This document shows positions 1 through 8,769 of a stretch of 64,000 bases of DNA, one piece after another (position 1 is the first letter of the stretch; the number at the start of each line of letters is the position of its first letter). The position numbers were made by a program, and so were the translations under genes. The notes below the pieces were generated by a model that saw nothing but the letters and a program-made list of their open reading frames with translations, had not been told where the DNA came from and searched no databases. The stretch covers positions 1,054,001 through 1,118,000 of the forward strand of contig NZ_JBHTJI010000001.1 of the NCBI RefSeq assembly GCF_042675665.1. The letters run 5' to 3'. The stretch is from Mariniflexile jejuense. GTDB lineage: Bacteria > Bacteroidota > Bacteroidia > Flavobacteriales > Flavobacteriaceae.

Positions 1-1
1 T

Positions 2-1984
2 AAAAGTGATGTGGCAAAAGGTTCGGTTGATTATGAAGATTATAACAATTTCTTAAAACGCTTTAAAAGTTACATTGATATTGAAAAACCAAGTTTAATG
101 CAAAACGTTAAGTACATGTTTGAATACCAACTTGGGTACATGTATTGGCGTTATTTTATGTGGAATTTCTCTGGAAGACAAGATGATATTCAAGGAAAAT
201 ACGATAACCACGGCAATTGGATAACTGGTATTAAACCTTTAGATGAAAAACTTTTAGGTTTCTCGCAAGACAATTTACCTAGCGATGTTGTAAATAACAA
301 AGCAAGAAACACTTATTATTTGTTACCACTTATTTTGGGCTTAATTGGTTTCTTCTTCTTATTTAATAAAAACAAAAACGTATTCTGGATTTTATTAGTG
401 TTTTTCCTATTTACAGGTATTGCCATACAGGTATATACAAACGTACGCCCTTTTGAACCGCGCGAGCGTGATTACTCGGTAGTTGGTTCGTTTTACGTAT
501 TTGCACTTTGGATTGGCTTTGGTGTATATGCACTATTTGATGCTTTAAAAAAATTCATATCACCTAAACTTTTAGCACCTGCCATTTCTATTATTTGTTT
601 GGTTTTAGTACCTGGTATTATGGCTGCAAACAATTGGGACGACCACGACCGTTCGGACAAATACACCGCCAAATCTATGGCTAAAATGTATTTAGATTCC
701 TGTGCCGAAAATGGTATTTTGTTCACTATTGGAGACAACGATACCTTCGCACTATGGTATGCTCAAGAAATTGAAGGTTATAGAACCGATGTGCGTGTGG
801 TAAACACCAGCTTATTTCAAACCGATTGGTATATAGACCAAATGAAACGTAAAGCGTATGAAAGCGACCCAATTCCTTCGCAATTAACACACGATTTATA
901 TAAATATGGCACTAATGATTATATCATTATAGAACCTGTTGTTAAAGACACATTACAGGTAAAACAGTTTTTAGACTTTGTTGCAAGCAATAACCCTAAA
1001 ACGAAATACAAATACATTTTAGAACAAAAAGGAGTTGATGTATCTCAAGTTAGAGAACAAGATTTAGAAGCTAGTTATTTGCCTACCGAATTTTTAAGAA
1101 TTCCTGTAAACAAAGAAAATGTTTTAAAATATGGTATTGTAAACCCAAAAGATGCCAATAAAATTGTATCTGAAATAAACATTAAAGTAACAGGTGGTGC
1201 ATTATACAAAAACCGTCTTTTAATGCTTGATATTGTTGCCAATAACGATTGGAAACGCCCTATATATTTCACTGGTGGAAGCTTTGGTGACGACGATTAT
1301 ATTTGGATGAAAGATTACCTACAGCTAGATGGTATGTGCTACAAATTAGTACCAATCAAAACACCTGTAGATAAAGCAAACCCGTTTGACATGGGACGTG
1401 TAGATAGCGAGCTTATGTACAAAAAAGTTAAAAAATGGGATTGGGGTAATAGCGGTGGCGATATTTATCACGACCCAGAAACACGTAAAAACTCAATAAC
1501 ATACAGAGGTAATTTAGCCCGATTAATGGAACAATTACTAACCGAAAAGAAGTTAGACAAAGCTGAAAACATTGCAGATATTGCCATGACTAATATGCCT
1601 GTAGAATATTTTGGTTACTATACGCTTTTAGAACCTTATGTTAGCGGATACTATGAAGTTGGCAACAAACAAAAAGCACAAAAACTATTTAAAGAAGTTG
1701 CTAAAAAATACCAAGAGAATTTAACATATTACAGTAAACTTAAAACCGAAAACCAAGAGCGTTTATTTGAAGATATTTATACAGATATTGAACGTTATAA
1801 AGGTTTATTGAATGTATTGGTGAAATACGATCCTAAGTTTGCTGAAACAGAAGGTGCTATTTTTAATAATCATTTGATGTTATTTAAGCATTTTTACGGC
1901 GATTCATCAAAAGACAAACAAACTCCTAGAACAGAATTAGATATTCCTGAAACCGATAGTACTATCGATTTCACAACCGAATAA
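2..1984 (+). CDS. DUF2723 family membrane protein (5' end missing)
   Basis: C-terminal part of a DUF2723 protein, a Bacteroidota membrane family distantly related to PMT-type glycosyltransferases. The reading frame is open at the left edge, so the start and the N-terminal membrane part lie outside the window; the GTG at position 11 is probably internal. About four hydrophobic segments lie in the first 210 residues (near YYLLPLILGLIGFFFLF, VFWILLVFFLF, YVFALWIGFGVYALF and AISIICLVLVPGIMA). A soluble, probably periplasmic domain with the family-typical NNWDDHDRS and TIGDNDTF motifs follows. The C-terminal third is helical and may hold TPR-like repeats. The deacetylase gene starts 4 bases after the stop, so the two are probably co-transcribed. 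The family is clear; the substrate is unknown. Confidence 0.85.
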   Translation, partial: KSDVAKGSVDYEDYNNFLKRFKSYIDIEKPSLMQNVKYMFEYQLGYMYWRYFMWNFSGRQDDIQGKYDNHGNWITGIKPLDEKLLGFSQDNLPSDVVNNKARNTYYLLPLILGLIGFFFLFNKNKNVFWILLVFFLFTGIAIQVYTNVRPFEPRERDYSVVGSFYVFALWIGFGVYALFDALKKFISPKLLAPAISIICLVLVPGIMAANNWDDHDRSDKYTAKSMAKMYLDSCAENGILFTIGDNDTFALWYAQEIEGYRTDVRVVNTSLFQTDWYIDQMKRKAYESDPIPSQLTHDLYKYGTNDYIIIEPVVKDTLQVKQFLDFVASNNPKTKYKYILEQKGVDVSQVREQDLEASYLPTEFLRIPVNKENVLKYGIVNPKDANKIVSEINIKVTGGALYKNRLLMLDIVANNDWKRPIYFTGGSFGDDDYIWMKDYLQLDGMCYKLVPIKTPVDKANPFDMGRVDSELMYKKVKKWDWGNSGGDIYHDPETRKNSITYRGNLARLMEQLLTEKKLDKAENIADIAMTNMPVEYFGYYTLLEPYVSGYYEVGNKQKAQKLFKEVAKKYQENLTYYSKLKTENQERLFEDIYTDIERYKGLLNVLVKYDPKFAETEGAIFNNHLMLFKHFYGDSSKDKQTPRTELDIPETDSTIDFTTE

Positions 1985-1987
1985 GGC

Positions 1988-2629
1988 ATGACCTTAACAC
2001 CTGTAAAAACACCATTAGTTGCAAAAAAAATGTTCCCAAACTATGTTTGGGACATTGCAACTAATAATAAGCTTATTTACCTAACGTTTGATGATGGTCC
2101 AACAGCAGAAATTACAAATTGGACATTAAACACCTTAAAAGCGTACAACGCCAAAGCTACTTTTTTCTGTATTGGTAATAATATTGAAAAGCATCCAGAT
2201 ATATTTCAAAATATAATTGAAGAAGGTCATGCCATTGGCAACCATACTCAAAACCATATAAAGGGCTGGAAAACAAAAGCAAAAGACTATCTAGAAAATA
2301 TTGCTGAAGCTGAAAAGGTAATTAATACTAAAGTTCCAAATTCTGTAATCGTCAAACTATTTCGCCCGCCATACGGTCAAATTACTCCAAAACAGGGTAA
2401 AAAACTATTAGAATTAAATTACAAAGTTATAATGTGGGATGTTTTATCCTTTGATTGGGATAAAGATGTTCCTAAAGAAACATGCTTAAAAAACGTAATT
2501 TCAAATACAACAAACGGTAGTATTGTAGTGTTTCATGATAGTGTTAAAGCATCAAAGAACATGCAATATACATTACCTAAAGTATTAGAATATTTTAGCA
2601 AAAAAGGGTTTTCGTTTGAAGCTTTATAA
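1988..2629 (+). CDS. Polysaccharide deacetylase (NodB-homology) family protein
   Basis: 213-residue carbohydrate esterase 4 type protein, expected to remove N- or O-acetyl groups from a polysaccharide with a metal-bound catalytic site. Visible motifs: LTFDDGP near residue 32 (catalytic base and metal Asp), HTQNH near residue 82 (metal His), FRPPYGQ, and VVFHDS near the end. These cover the main NodB motifs, so the enzyme looks intact. There is no clear signal peptide, so it is either cytoplasmic or exported unconventionally. It starts 4 bases after the DUF2723 gene and converges with the thioredoxin-like gene. The pairing suggests a role in envelope glycan processing; that is inference. Confidence 0.88.
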   Translation: MTLTPVKTPLVAKKMFPNYVWDIATNNKLIYLTFDDGPTAEITNWTLNTLKAYNAKATFFCIGNNIEKHPDIFQNIIEEGHAIGNHTQNHIKGWKTKAKDYLENIAEAEKVINTKVPNSVIVKLFRPPYGQITPKQGKKLLELNYKVIMWDVLSFDWDKDVPKETCLKNVISNTTNGSIVVFHDSVKASKNMQYTLPKVLEYFSKKGFSFEAL

Positions 2630-2703
2630 CCAACCCATCAGCATCTAGTCAATATATATAAGGCGATTGCTTTTTCACCTTAAAGACAGAAACCAAAATA
2701 TTA

Positions 2704-3000
2704 TTAAACATATTTTTGAATAATACCAATAAGTGTATTGGCATCTAACTCGCCACTTTGGCGCCATTTCATCTCGCCATCTTTATAAATTATTAATGTT
2801 GGCAATGTTTTAACCCGCAATGCTTCGGCTAGTTCTGCATTTTTTTCAACATCAATTTTTATAACTTTAGCTTTATCGCCAAGTGCAGCTGCCACATCTC
2901 TTAAAACGGCATGCATATCGGTAGATTGATCATTCCAATCTGTAAAAAAATCTAACAGAACAGGAATTTCAACATCAATAAGTTCCCCAAATTTTGACAT
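2704..3000 (-). CDS. Thioredoxin-fold protein lacking the CxxC active site
   Basis: 98-residue single-domain thioredoxin-fold protein. The fold is recognisable from LLDFF after the first strand, the AKVIKIDVEKNAELAEAL stretch, the cis-proline region VKTLPTLIIYKDG and the final helix. Where thioredoxins carry WCGPC, this protein reads WNDQS, so both redox cysteines are gone and there is no cysteine anywhere in the protein. It therefore cannot be a dithiol oxidoreductase; a binding or chaperone-like role is likelier. It lies downstream of the metallophosphoesterase on the same strand, with a 129-base gap holding its own possible promoter. Confidence 0.8.
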   Translation of the reverse strand: MSKFGELIDVEIPVLLDFFTDWNDQSTDMHAVLRDVAAALGDKAKVIKIDVEKNAELAEALRVKTLPTLIIYKDGEMKWRQSGELDANTLIGIIQKYV

Positions 3001-3018
3001 ACTTTATTGTTTATTAGT

Positions 3019-3026
3019 CAAATGTA
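3019..3026 (-). promoter_or_regulatory. Possible -7 box for the thioredoxin-like gene
   Basis: On the minus strand this reads TACATTTG, a perfect match to the Bacteroidota TAnnTTTG element, about 20 bases upstream of the ATG at 3000. I could not find a well-spaced TTTG -33 element, so the call is tentative. Confidence 0.4.
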
Positions 3027-3129
3027 CTATACAAACCTACGCAATTTTTCGAATATATCAATAAACACGGTATTTATAATGCATTATTGTAAATTTAAAC
3101 ATAAAAAATAACATATAAAAAGAGAAATG

Positions 3130-4401
3130 CTAAGTAGCTTTTGTTCCTTTTTTAAGTTCTATTACTGTTATTTCTGGCCATATACCTACACGACCCGGAA
3201 ATGCCAAATACCCAAAACCTCTGTTTACGTTTATGTATTGACCCATATTATTATAAATGCCTGCCCAATATTTGTAACGCCATTTTGCTGGACTCCATTT
3301 AAACCATCCAGGAATTTCTATACCAAATTGCATACCATGAGTATGCCCACTTAAGGTTAAATGATAATGGTAATCATCATTCACAACTTTCTTTTCCCAA
3401 TGTGTTGGATCGTGACTCATTAAAACTTTAAAATCGGTTGCTTTTATGTTTTGCGCTGCTTTTTTTAAATCGCCTGCTTGTTTAAAACCGCCTGTTCCCC
3501 AATTTTCAACACCTAGTAACGCAATTTTTTCTCCATCTTTTTCTATATAGCGATGTTCGTTTAACAATAAATCGAATCCTATTTGTTTTTGTATTGCTTT
3601 TAAATCTTCTAAATTTTGGTGTTTTGCAGCTTCAGAATCCCATGTTACATAATCGCCATAGTCATGATTTCCTAATACAGAAAATTTACCGTCTTTAGCA
3701 TAAAGCTTATTAAACACATCTAGGTATGGATGCATTTCCTCTGCTTTGTTGTTCACCATGTCGCCTGTAAATAATATCACATCACTTTGTTGTTCATTCA
3801 CTAGGTTTACAGCGTATTTTACTTTTTCAACATCATCAAAACTTCCTGAGTGTATATCACTTATCTGGGTTATTTTATAGCCATCAAAAGCCTGTGGCAA
3901 ATCTTCAAAAGTTAAGGTGTATTTTAAAACTTTAAAATTGTATTTTCCTTTGTAAATACCATACAAAACAGATGCTAATGGAATAGCTGCTAAACCCATT
4001 GCTATTTGACTTACAAATTGCCTACGCGACGGGAAGTAATTGCCTTTAGCCGTTTCGCCTTCGGTAAAATAACGGTAAATAGCTTGTGGTACTCTAAAAA
4101 TATCTTCGGCAAGCATACCTAAAAGAAGAATCATTTTAGGAATTGTAATTGCTATAAGAAACCCAATAGCATACGAATTGGCTACAGTAAAACCATTACT
4201 TCTGTTAAATCCATAAAAATTGTATACAAAATTGCCAACTACCAAAACAGCTATAAGCCAATATAAAATGTGAAGCCAATTATTTTTTGAAACCGTTTTA
4301 AATGCTTGAAAAGCATAAACATCAACAATTGTAAAAATGACTAGGAAAATAATCCAACGAAGCATAAATTTCAAATTAATTGGTAAAGTTACTAATTTCA
4401 T
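3130..4401 (-). CDS. Membrane-anchored metallophosphoesterase (YkuE-like)
   Basis: 423-residue calcineurin-like phosphoesterase. The N-terminal third has about four hydrophobic segments (roughly residues 10-30, 38-62, 75-100 and 130-150), followed by the catalytic domain. The metal-site motifs are all present: SDIHSG, FTGDMVNN, GNHDYG, a histidine in LMSHDPTHW, and the C-terminal GHTHGMQFG. The order and the membrane region resemble YkuE-type phosphoesterases acting at the membrane face. The substrate is not known. It is divergent from polA and upstream of the thioredoxin-like gene on the same strand. Confidence 0.9.
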   Translation of the reverse strand: MKLVTLPINLKFMLRWIIFLVIFTIVDVYAFQAFKTVSKNNWLHILYWLIAVLVVGNFVYNFYGFNRSNGFTVANSYAIGFLIAITIPKMILLLGMLAEDIFRVPQAIYRYFTEGETAKGNYFPSRRQFVSQIAMGLAAIPLASVLYGIYKGKYNFKVLKYTLTFEDLPQAFDGYKITQISDIHSGSFDDVEKVKYAVNLVNEQQSDVILFTGDMVNNKAEEMHPYLDVFNKLYAKDGKFSVLGNHDYGDYVTWDSEAAKHQNLEDLKAIQKQIGFDLLLNEHRYIEKDGEKIALLGVENWGTGGFKQAGDLKKAAQNIKATDFKVLMSHDPTHWEKKVVNDDYHYHLTLSGHTHGMQFGIEIPGWFKWSPAKWRYKYWAGIYNNMGQYINVNRGFGYLAFPGRVGIWPEITVIELKKGTKAT

Positions 4402-4559
4402 TTGCTGTTTTTCTTATCAAACTGTTAAACATTTATGTACTATCTATTGGGTTTTTGGTAATAAATTTTTGGCAATGGGTAAAAAAAATTATCAATCACA
4501 ACCCTTAATCCTTAAATCAAAGAATAGTTTTTGTAGTTTTGGTTTCTTGTCTTTTTTAG

Positions 4560-4623
4560 CGCAGTCGAGAACATATTTAAAGTAAATGGTTTATAAAAAA
4601 TTTTCAACTGCGCTCAAGATGAC
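4560..4623. repeat. REP/MITE-like imperfect inverted repeat
   Basis: GCGCAGTCGAGAA at 4560-4572 and TTTTCAACTGCGC at about 4602-4614 are inverted copies matching at 11 of 13 positions, separated by about 30 AT-rich bases and followed by TCAAGATGAC. Short intergenic elements with a CGAGCGCAGTCGAGAA core are, from memory, frequent in flavobacterial genomes. This looks like a decayed copy lying between the metallophosphoesterase and polA. Most of the 250-base gap holds no other recognisable feature. Confidence 0.45.
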
Positions 4624-4651
4624 TTGGTTGTTTCAATTTAATATTTCAAAA

Positions 4652-7498
4652 ATGTCCGATCAAAAACGCCTATTTTTAGTAGATGCTTATGCTTTAATTT
4701 TTCGTGGGTACTATGCCTTTATAAAAAACCCAAGAATCAACTCTAAAGGTGTAGATACATCGGCCATTATGGGTTTTATGAACTCGCTTTTAGATGTTAT
4801 AAAACGTGAACGACCAGATCATTTAGCAGTTTGTTTTGATAAAGGCGGAAGTGCCGACCGTGTAGAAATGTTTGAAGCTTACAAAGCTAACCGCGATGAA
4901 ACACCAGAAGCAATAAAAATTGCAGTACCATACATCCAAGATATTTTAAAAGCAATGCACATTCCTATAATGGTGAAGGAAGGCTATGAAGCCGATGATG
5001 TTATTGGAACGCTTTCAAAACAAGCAGAAAAGGAAGGTTACAAAACCTTTATGGTAACGCCCGACAAGGATTTTGCACAACTAGTTTCAGAAAATATATT
5101 TATGTATCGCCCCGTTTTTGGTGGTGGTTATGAAACCTGGGGAATTGAAGAAGTTAAGAAAAAATTTGAAGTAACTAACCCATTACAAGTAATAGATTTT
5201 TTAGGAATGATGGGTGATAGTAGTGATAATATTCCTGGGCTACCAGGTGTTGGTGAAAAAACTGCTAAAAAGTTTTTAGCACAATATGGCAGTATGGAAA
5301 ACCTTTTAGCAAACACTCATGAATTAAAAGGTAAAATGAAGGAAAACATTGAAGGTGCTAAAGAATTAGGGTTGCTCTCAAAAAAACTAGCAACCATTAT
5401 GCTAGATGTTCCTGTAACATTTGATGCGAAAGATTTTGAATTAGACCAACCCAATTTACCTAAGGTTACCGAAATTTTTATGGAGTTAGAATTCCGTCAA
5501 TTACTTTCAAACTTTGAAAAAACATTTTCGGTTGAAGCTGTTTCAAATGCAAGCGAAACTACTTCTGAAAACACAGAAACCAAAGCAACTCCAAAAGAAA
5601 CAAAATCGGCTGGAGCTGGACAATTTTCCTTATTTGGAGGAGATATTTCTTCCGCGGAAGCGCCAAAAGAAAACACATTTACACGTAAAACAGCCGAAAC
5701 AACATCGCATTTTTACCAAAGTGTAGCCTCGGGTATGGCAACCAAACTGTTTATTAAAAACTTAATGAGCCAAACAAGTGTTTGTTTTGATACTGAAACT
5801 ACCAATATTAACCCAATTACAGCACAATTGGTTGGCATTGCTTTTTCTTGGGAAGTTGGTAAAGGCTTTTATTTACCTTTTCCTGAAAATAAAGACGAAG
5901 CACAAGAATTAATAGAACAATTGCGTCCGTTTTTCGAAAGCGAAACCATTGAAAAAATTGGTCAGAATTTAAAATATGATATAAAAGTGTTGGCTAAATA
6001 CAATGTAACAGTAAAAGGAAAACTGTTCGATACCATGTTGGCACACTATTTAATTAACCCAGACATGCGTCATAATATGGATGTACTGGCGGAAACGTAT
6101 TTGAACTACACACCTATTTCAATTGAAGAATTAATCGGGAAAAAAGGCAAAAACCAAATAACCATGCGCGATGTTGCATTGGATAAACAAACAGAATATG
6201 CTGTTGAAGATGCCGATATTACGCTTCAATTAAAAGAACATTTTGAAAAAGAATTAGGCGAAGCCAATACCCAAAAACTATTTGATGAAATAGAAGTTCC
6301 GTTGCTTCGTGTATTGGCAGCTATGGAATTGGAAGGTATTAATTTAGATGAAAACTTTTTAAATACTTTGTCAGAACAGCTAGAAATAGACATCAAATCT
6401 TTGGAAACAAAAATTTATGCAGAAGCTGGCGAAGAATTCAACATAGCATCTCCAAAACAACTAGGTGATATTTTGTTCGATAAATTAAAATTAGTGGATA
6501 AACCTAAAAAAACAAAAACAGGACAATACGCCACTTCCGAAGATATTTTAAGTTACCTAGCCAAAGACCACGCTATTATTCAACACATATTAGATTTTAG
6601 AGGTTTATCGAAACTAAAAAGTACCTATGTAGATGCATTACCAACACAAGTAGAGCCATCAACAGGCAGAGTGCATACCGATTATATGCAAACTGTTGCA
6701 GCAACTGGGCGACTTTCAAGTAACAACCCGAACCTTCAAAATATTCCAATTCGTACCGAAAGAGGAAGACAAGTACGTAAAGCATTTATTCCGCGAAACG
6801 AAGATTATGTGTTACTAGCTGCCGATTATTCGCAAATAGAATTACGCATCATTGCTGCTTTAAGTAATGAAGAAACCATGATTTCAGCCTTTAAAAACGG
6901 TGAAGATATTCACGCCTCAACAGCTTCAAAAGTTTTTAATGTGCCTATAGAAAACGTAACGCGCGAACAACGTAGCAATGCTAAAACCGTAAATTTTGGT
7001 ATTATATATGGTGTTTCAGCTTTTGGATTAAGTAATCAAACCGATTTATCGCGAAGTGAATCTAAAGAACTAATTGACACCTATTATGAAACCTACCCAA
7101 AACTACGTAAATACATTAGTGAACAAATTGATTTTGCGCGCGATAATGGCTATGTACAAACCGTTTTGGGCAGACGTCGTTATTTAAACGATATCAATTC
7201 TAGAAACGCTGTAGTTCGTGGAGCTGCCGAACGTAATGCTGTAAACGCACCTATACAAGGTAGTGCAGCAGACATTATTAAATTGGCAATGATTAAAATT
7301 TACGAAAAACTTCAAGCCGGAAACTTTAAAACTAAAATGCTATTGCAAGTACATGATGAGTTGGTTTTTGATGTTTACAAGCCTGAATTAGACACCATCA
7401 AAACCCTTGTTAAAACCGAAATGGAAAATGCTTACAAACTGGAAGTGCCTTTAGATGTAGATTTAGGCGTTGGTAACGACTGGTTAGAAGCACATTAA
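4652..7498 (+). CDS. polA: DNA polymerase I
   Basis: Family A DNA polymerase for gap filling and Okazaki-fragment processing. I start it at the ATG at 4652 (MSDQKRLFLVDAYA); the in-frame start 66 bases upstream adds residues unlike the family and lies in the repeat-bearing spacer. That gives 948 residues. Domains in order: 5'-3' exonuclease (about 1-290, with VDAYALIFR and MMGDSSDNIPG), a low-complexity linker (about 300-360), a 3'-5' exonuclease with intact motifs FDTETT, GQNLKYD and YAVEDAD, and the polymerase with motif A AADYSQIELR, motif B AKTVNFGIIYG and motif C QVHDELVFD. Proofreading should therefore be active, unlike in some family A enzymes. Confidence 0.97.
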   Translation: MSDQKRLFLVDAYALIFRGYYAFIKNPRINSKGVDTSAIMGFMNSLLDVIKRERPDHLAVCFDKGGSADRVEMFEAYKANRDETPEAIKIAVPYIQDILKAMHIPIMVKEGYEADDVIGTLSKQAEKEGYKTFMVTPDKDFAQLVSENIFMYRPVFGGGYETWGIEEVKKKFEVTNPLQVIDFLGMMGDSSDNIPGLPGVGEKTAKKFLAQYGSMENLLANTHELKGKMKENIEGAKELGLLSKKLATIMLDVPVTFDAKDFELDQPNLPKVTEIFMELEFRQLLSNFEKTFSVEAVSNASETTSENTETKATPKETKSAGAGQFSLFGGDISSAEAPKENTFTRKTAETTSHFYQSVASGMATKLFIKNLMSQTSVCFDTETTNINPITAQLVGIAFSWEVGKGFYLPFPENKDEAQELIEQLRPFFESETIEKIGQNLKYDIKVLAKYNVTVKGKLFDTMLAHYLINPDMRHNMDVLAETYLNYTPISIEELIGKKGKNQITMRDVALDKQTEYAVEDADITLQLKEHFEKELGEANTQKLFDEIEVPLLRVLAAMELEGINLDENFLNTLSEQLEIDIKSLETKIYAEAGEEFNIASPKQLGDILFDKLKLVDKPKKTKTGQYATSEDILSYLAKDHAIIQHILDFRGLSKLKSTYVDALPTQVEPSTGRVHTDYMQTVAATGRLSSNNPNLQNIPIRTERGRQVRKAFIPRNEDYVLLAADYSQIELRIIAALSNEETMISAFKNGEDIHASTASKVFNVPIENVTREQRSNAKTVNFGIIYGVSAFGLSNQTDLSRSESKELIDTYYETYPKLRKYISEQIDFARDNGYVQTVLGRRRYLNDINSRNAVVRGAAERNAVNAPIQGSAADIIKLAMIKIYEKLQAGNFKTKMLLQVHDELVFDVYKPELDTIKTLVKTEMENAYKLEVPLDVDLGVGNDWLEAH

Positions 7499-7564
7499 TT
7501 TCATCTAAAAAAACATTCAATTTTTCAACTAATTTTCAACCTAAATAAAACACAAAACCATATT

Positions 7565-7990
7565 ATGCCATCACCAACTTCAGAATGTCTATACTGTCAA
7601 AACAACGACACATTACATAGTTTAATGATTAAAATTTGCGATTTAGAGGTTTCGCAATTATTCCTGTTTAAAGAGCAATCTTACACAGGTCGCTGCAATG
7701 TAGTTTACAATAATCATGCAGTAGAATTTCATGAATTAAATGACGAACAACGCAATGCTTTTATGAAAGATGTTGCAACGGTTGGTAAAGCCATATCAAA
7801 AGCATTTAACCCAGACAAAATAAATTACGGTGCTTTTTCAGATACCTTATCGCATTTACACATGCATATTGTACCTAAATATAAAGATGGCTATAAATTT
7901 GGAGGTGTTTTTGAAATGAACCCAAACTTAACTAAACTTTCTGAAACTGATTGCGCAAAACTAATTGAACAAATTAAAGCTAATTTGTAA
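7565..7990 (+). CDS. HIT family protein (histidine triad)
   Basis: 141-residue nucleotide-binding hydrolase or transferase of the histidine triad superfamily, likely acting on AMP-linked small molecules in the cytoplasm. The catalytic triad is H97-x-H99-x-H101 in HLHMHIVPK. A CLYC pair near the N terminus, as in many HIT proteins, may help bind zinc. Length is normal. It follows polA by 66 bases on the same strand. The exact substrate cannot be told from sequence. Confidence 0.92.
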   Translation: MPSPTSECLYCQNNDTLHSLMIKICDLEVSQLFLFKEQSYTGRCNVVYNNHAVEFHELNDEQRNAFMKDVATVGKAISKAFNPDKINYGAFSDTLSHLHMHIVPKYKDGYKFGGVFEMNPNLTKLSETDCAKLIEQIKANL

Positions 7991-8038
7991 GCCTTTATTA
8001 ATGTAAACAACAATTTTAACCGTGTTAATTTAATTATT

Positions 8039-8407
8039 ATGAATACAACTATTGAAACAGTTGATGATTATATTAATAATTTCTCTTCTGAAATACAGGA
8101 AAAACTAAATACGATTAGAAAAATCATACTTGATAATGCACTTGATGTTGTAGAGTCCATTTCTTATGGTATGCCCGCTTACAAAACACACAAAAAACCA
8201 CTTGTCTATTTTGCCGCTTATGCAAAGCATATTGGTTTTTATGCTACCCCAACAGGGCATATCGCATTTGCGGAAGAATTAAAAGGCTACAAACAAGGAA
8301 AAGGCTCTGTTCAATTTCCTATTGATGCACCACTTCCTTTCGATTTAATAACGCGTATTGTGAAATTTAGAGTTAATGAGAATGTTGAAAAATTTAACAA
8401 AAATTAA
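8039..8407 (+). CDS. DUF1801 / YdhG-like protein
   Basis: 122-residue protein of the DUF1801 family (includes YdhG and the Bacillus protein once called an iron chaperone). Family marks are the YINNFSSEIQEKLNTIRKII helix, ISYGMPAYK, GFYATPTGH and the C-terminal KGSVQFPIDAPLP with IVKFRV. Cytoplasmic, no signal peptide. It sits 2 bases before the VOC gene, so the two are probably co-transcribed. Function remains poorly defined for the family. Confidence 0.85.
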   Translation: MNTTIETVDDYINNFSSEIQEKLNTIRKIILDNALDVVESISYGMPAYKTHKKPLVYFAAYAKHIGFYATPTGHIAFAEELKGYKQGKGSVQFPIDAPLPFDLITRIVKFRVNENVEKFNKN

Positions 8408-8409
8408 AT

Positions 8410-8766
8410 ATGCTAACCGCAATCCATCCTAAACTTCCAATGCGAAACAAAACAGTTACTAAAAATTACTATGTAACCAAATTAGGTTTTAAAGTGTTTG
8501 GAAGTGCCGATTTTGACGGGTATTTAATGATTGAAAAAGATAATATACAAATCCATTTTTTTGAATACAAAGCACTTAACCCTAAAGAAAATTATGGACA
8601 ACTTTACATTCGTACCAATAGCATTGATACGCTTTACAATTCATTTTTAGAAAAAGGAATAAGCATCCATCCTGCTGGACATTTACAAATAAAACCTTGG
8701 GGACAAAAAGAGTTTTCCTTACTTGATCCTGACAATAATTTAATAACTTTTGGAGAAGCTATTTAA
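8410..8766 (+). CDS. VOC superfamily protein (bleomycin-resistance/glyoxalase fold)
   Basis: 118-residue single-domain vicinal oxygen chelate protein. It shows the paired beta-alpha-beta-beta-beta modules: YYVTKLGFKVFG at the first helix-strand, IHFFEYK, LYIRTNSIDTLY and the closing EFSLLDPDNNLITFGE. The closest pattern is the bleomycin-resistance (Ble) group, which binds ligand without metal. A resistance role is only a family-level guess. It ends 3 bases before the oppositely oriented YgiQ gene. Confidence 0.85.
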   Translation: MLTAIHPKLPMRNKTVTKNYYVTKLGFKVFGSADFDGYLMIEKDNIQIHFFEYKALNPKENYGQLYIRTNSIDTLYNSFLEKGISIHPAGHLQIKPWGQKEFSLLDPDNNLITFGEAI

Positions 8767-8769
8767 AAA

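Noticed and set aside
4337..4585. 82-codon open frame antisense to the metallophosphoesterase start
   Set aside because: No domain, unusual composition, and overlaps the start of a clear gene and the repeat.
4586..4651. Upstream extension of polA by 22 codons
   Set aside because: The added residues do not resemble DNA polymerase I and lie partly in the inverted repeat; the ATG at 4652 gives the family N terminus.
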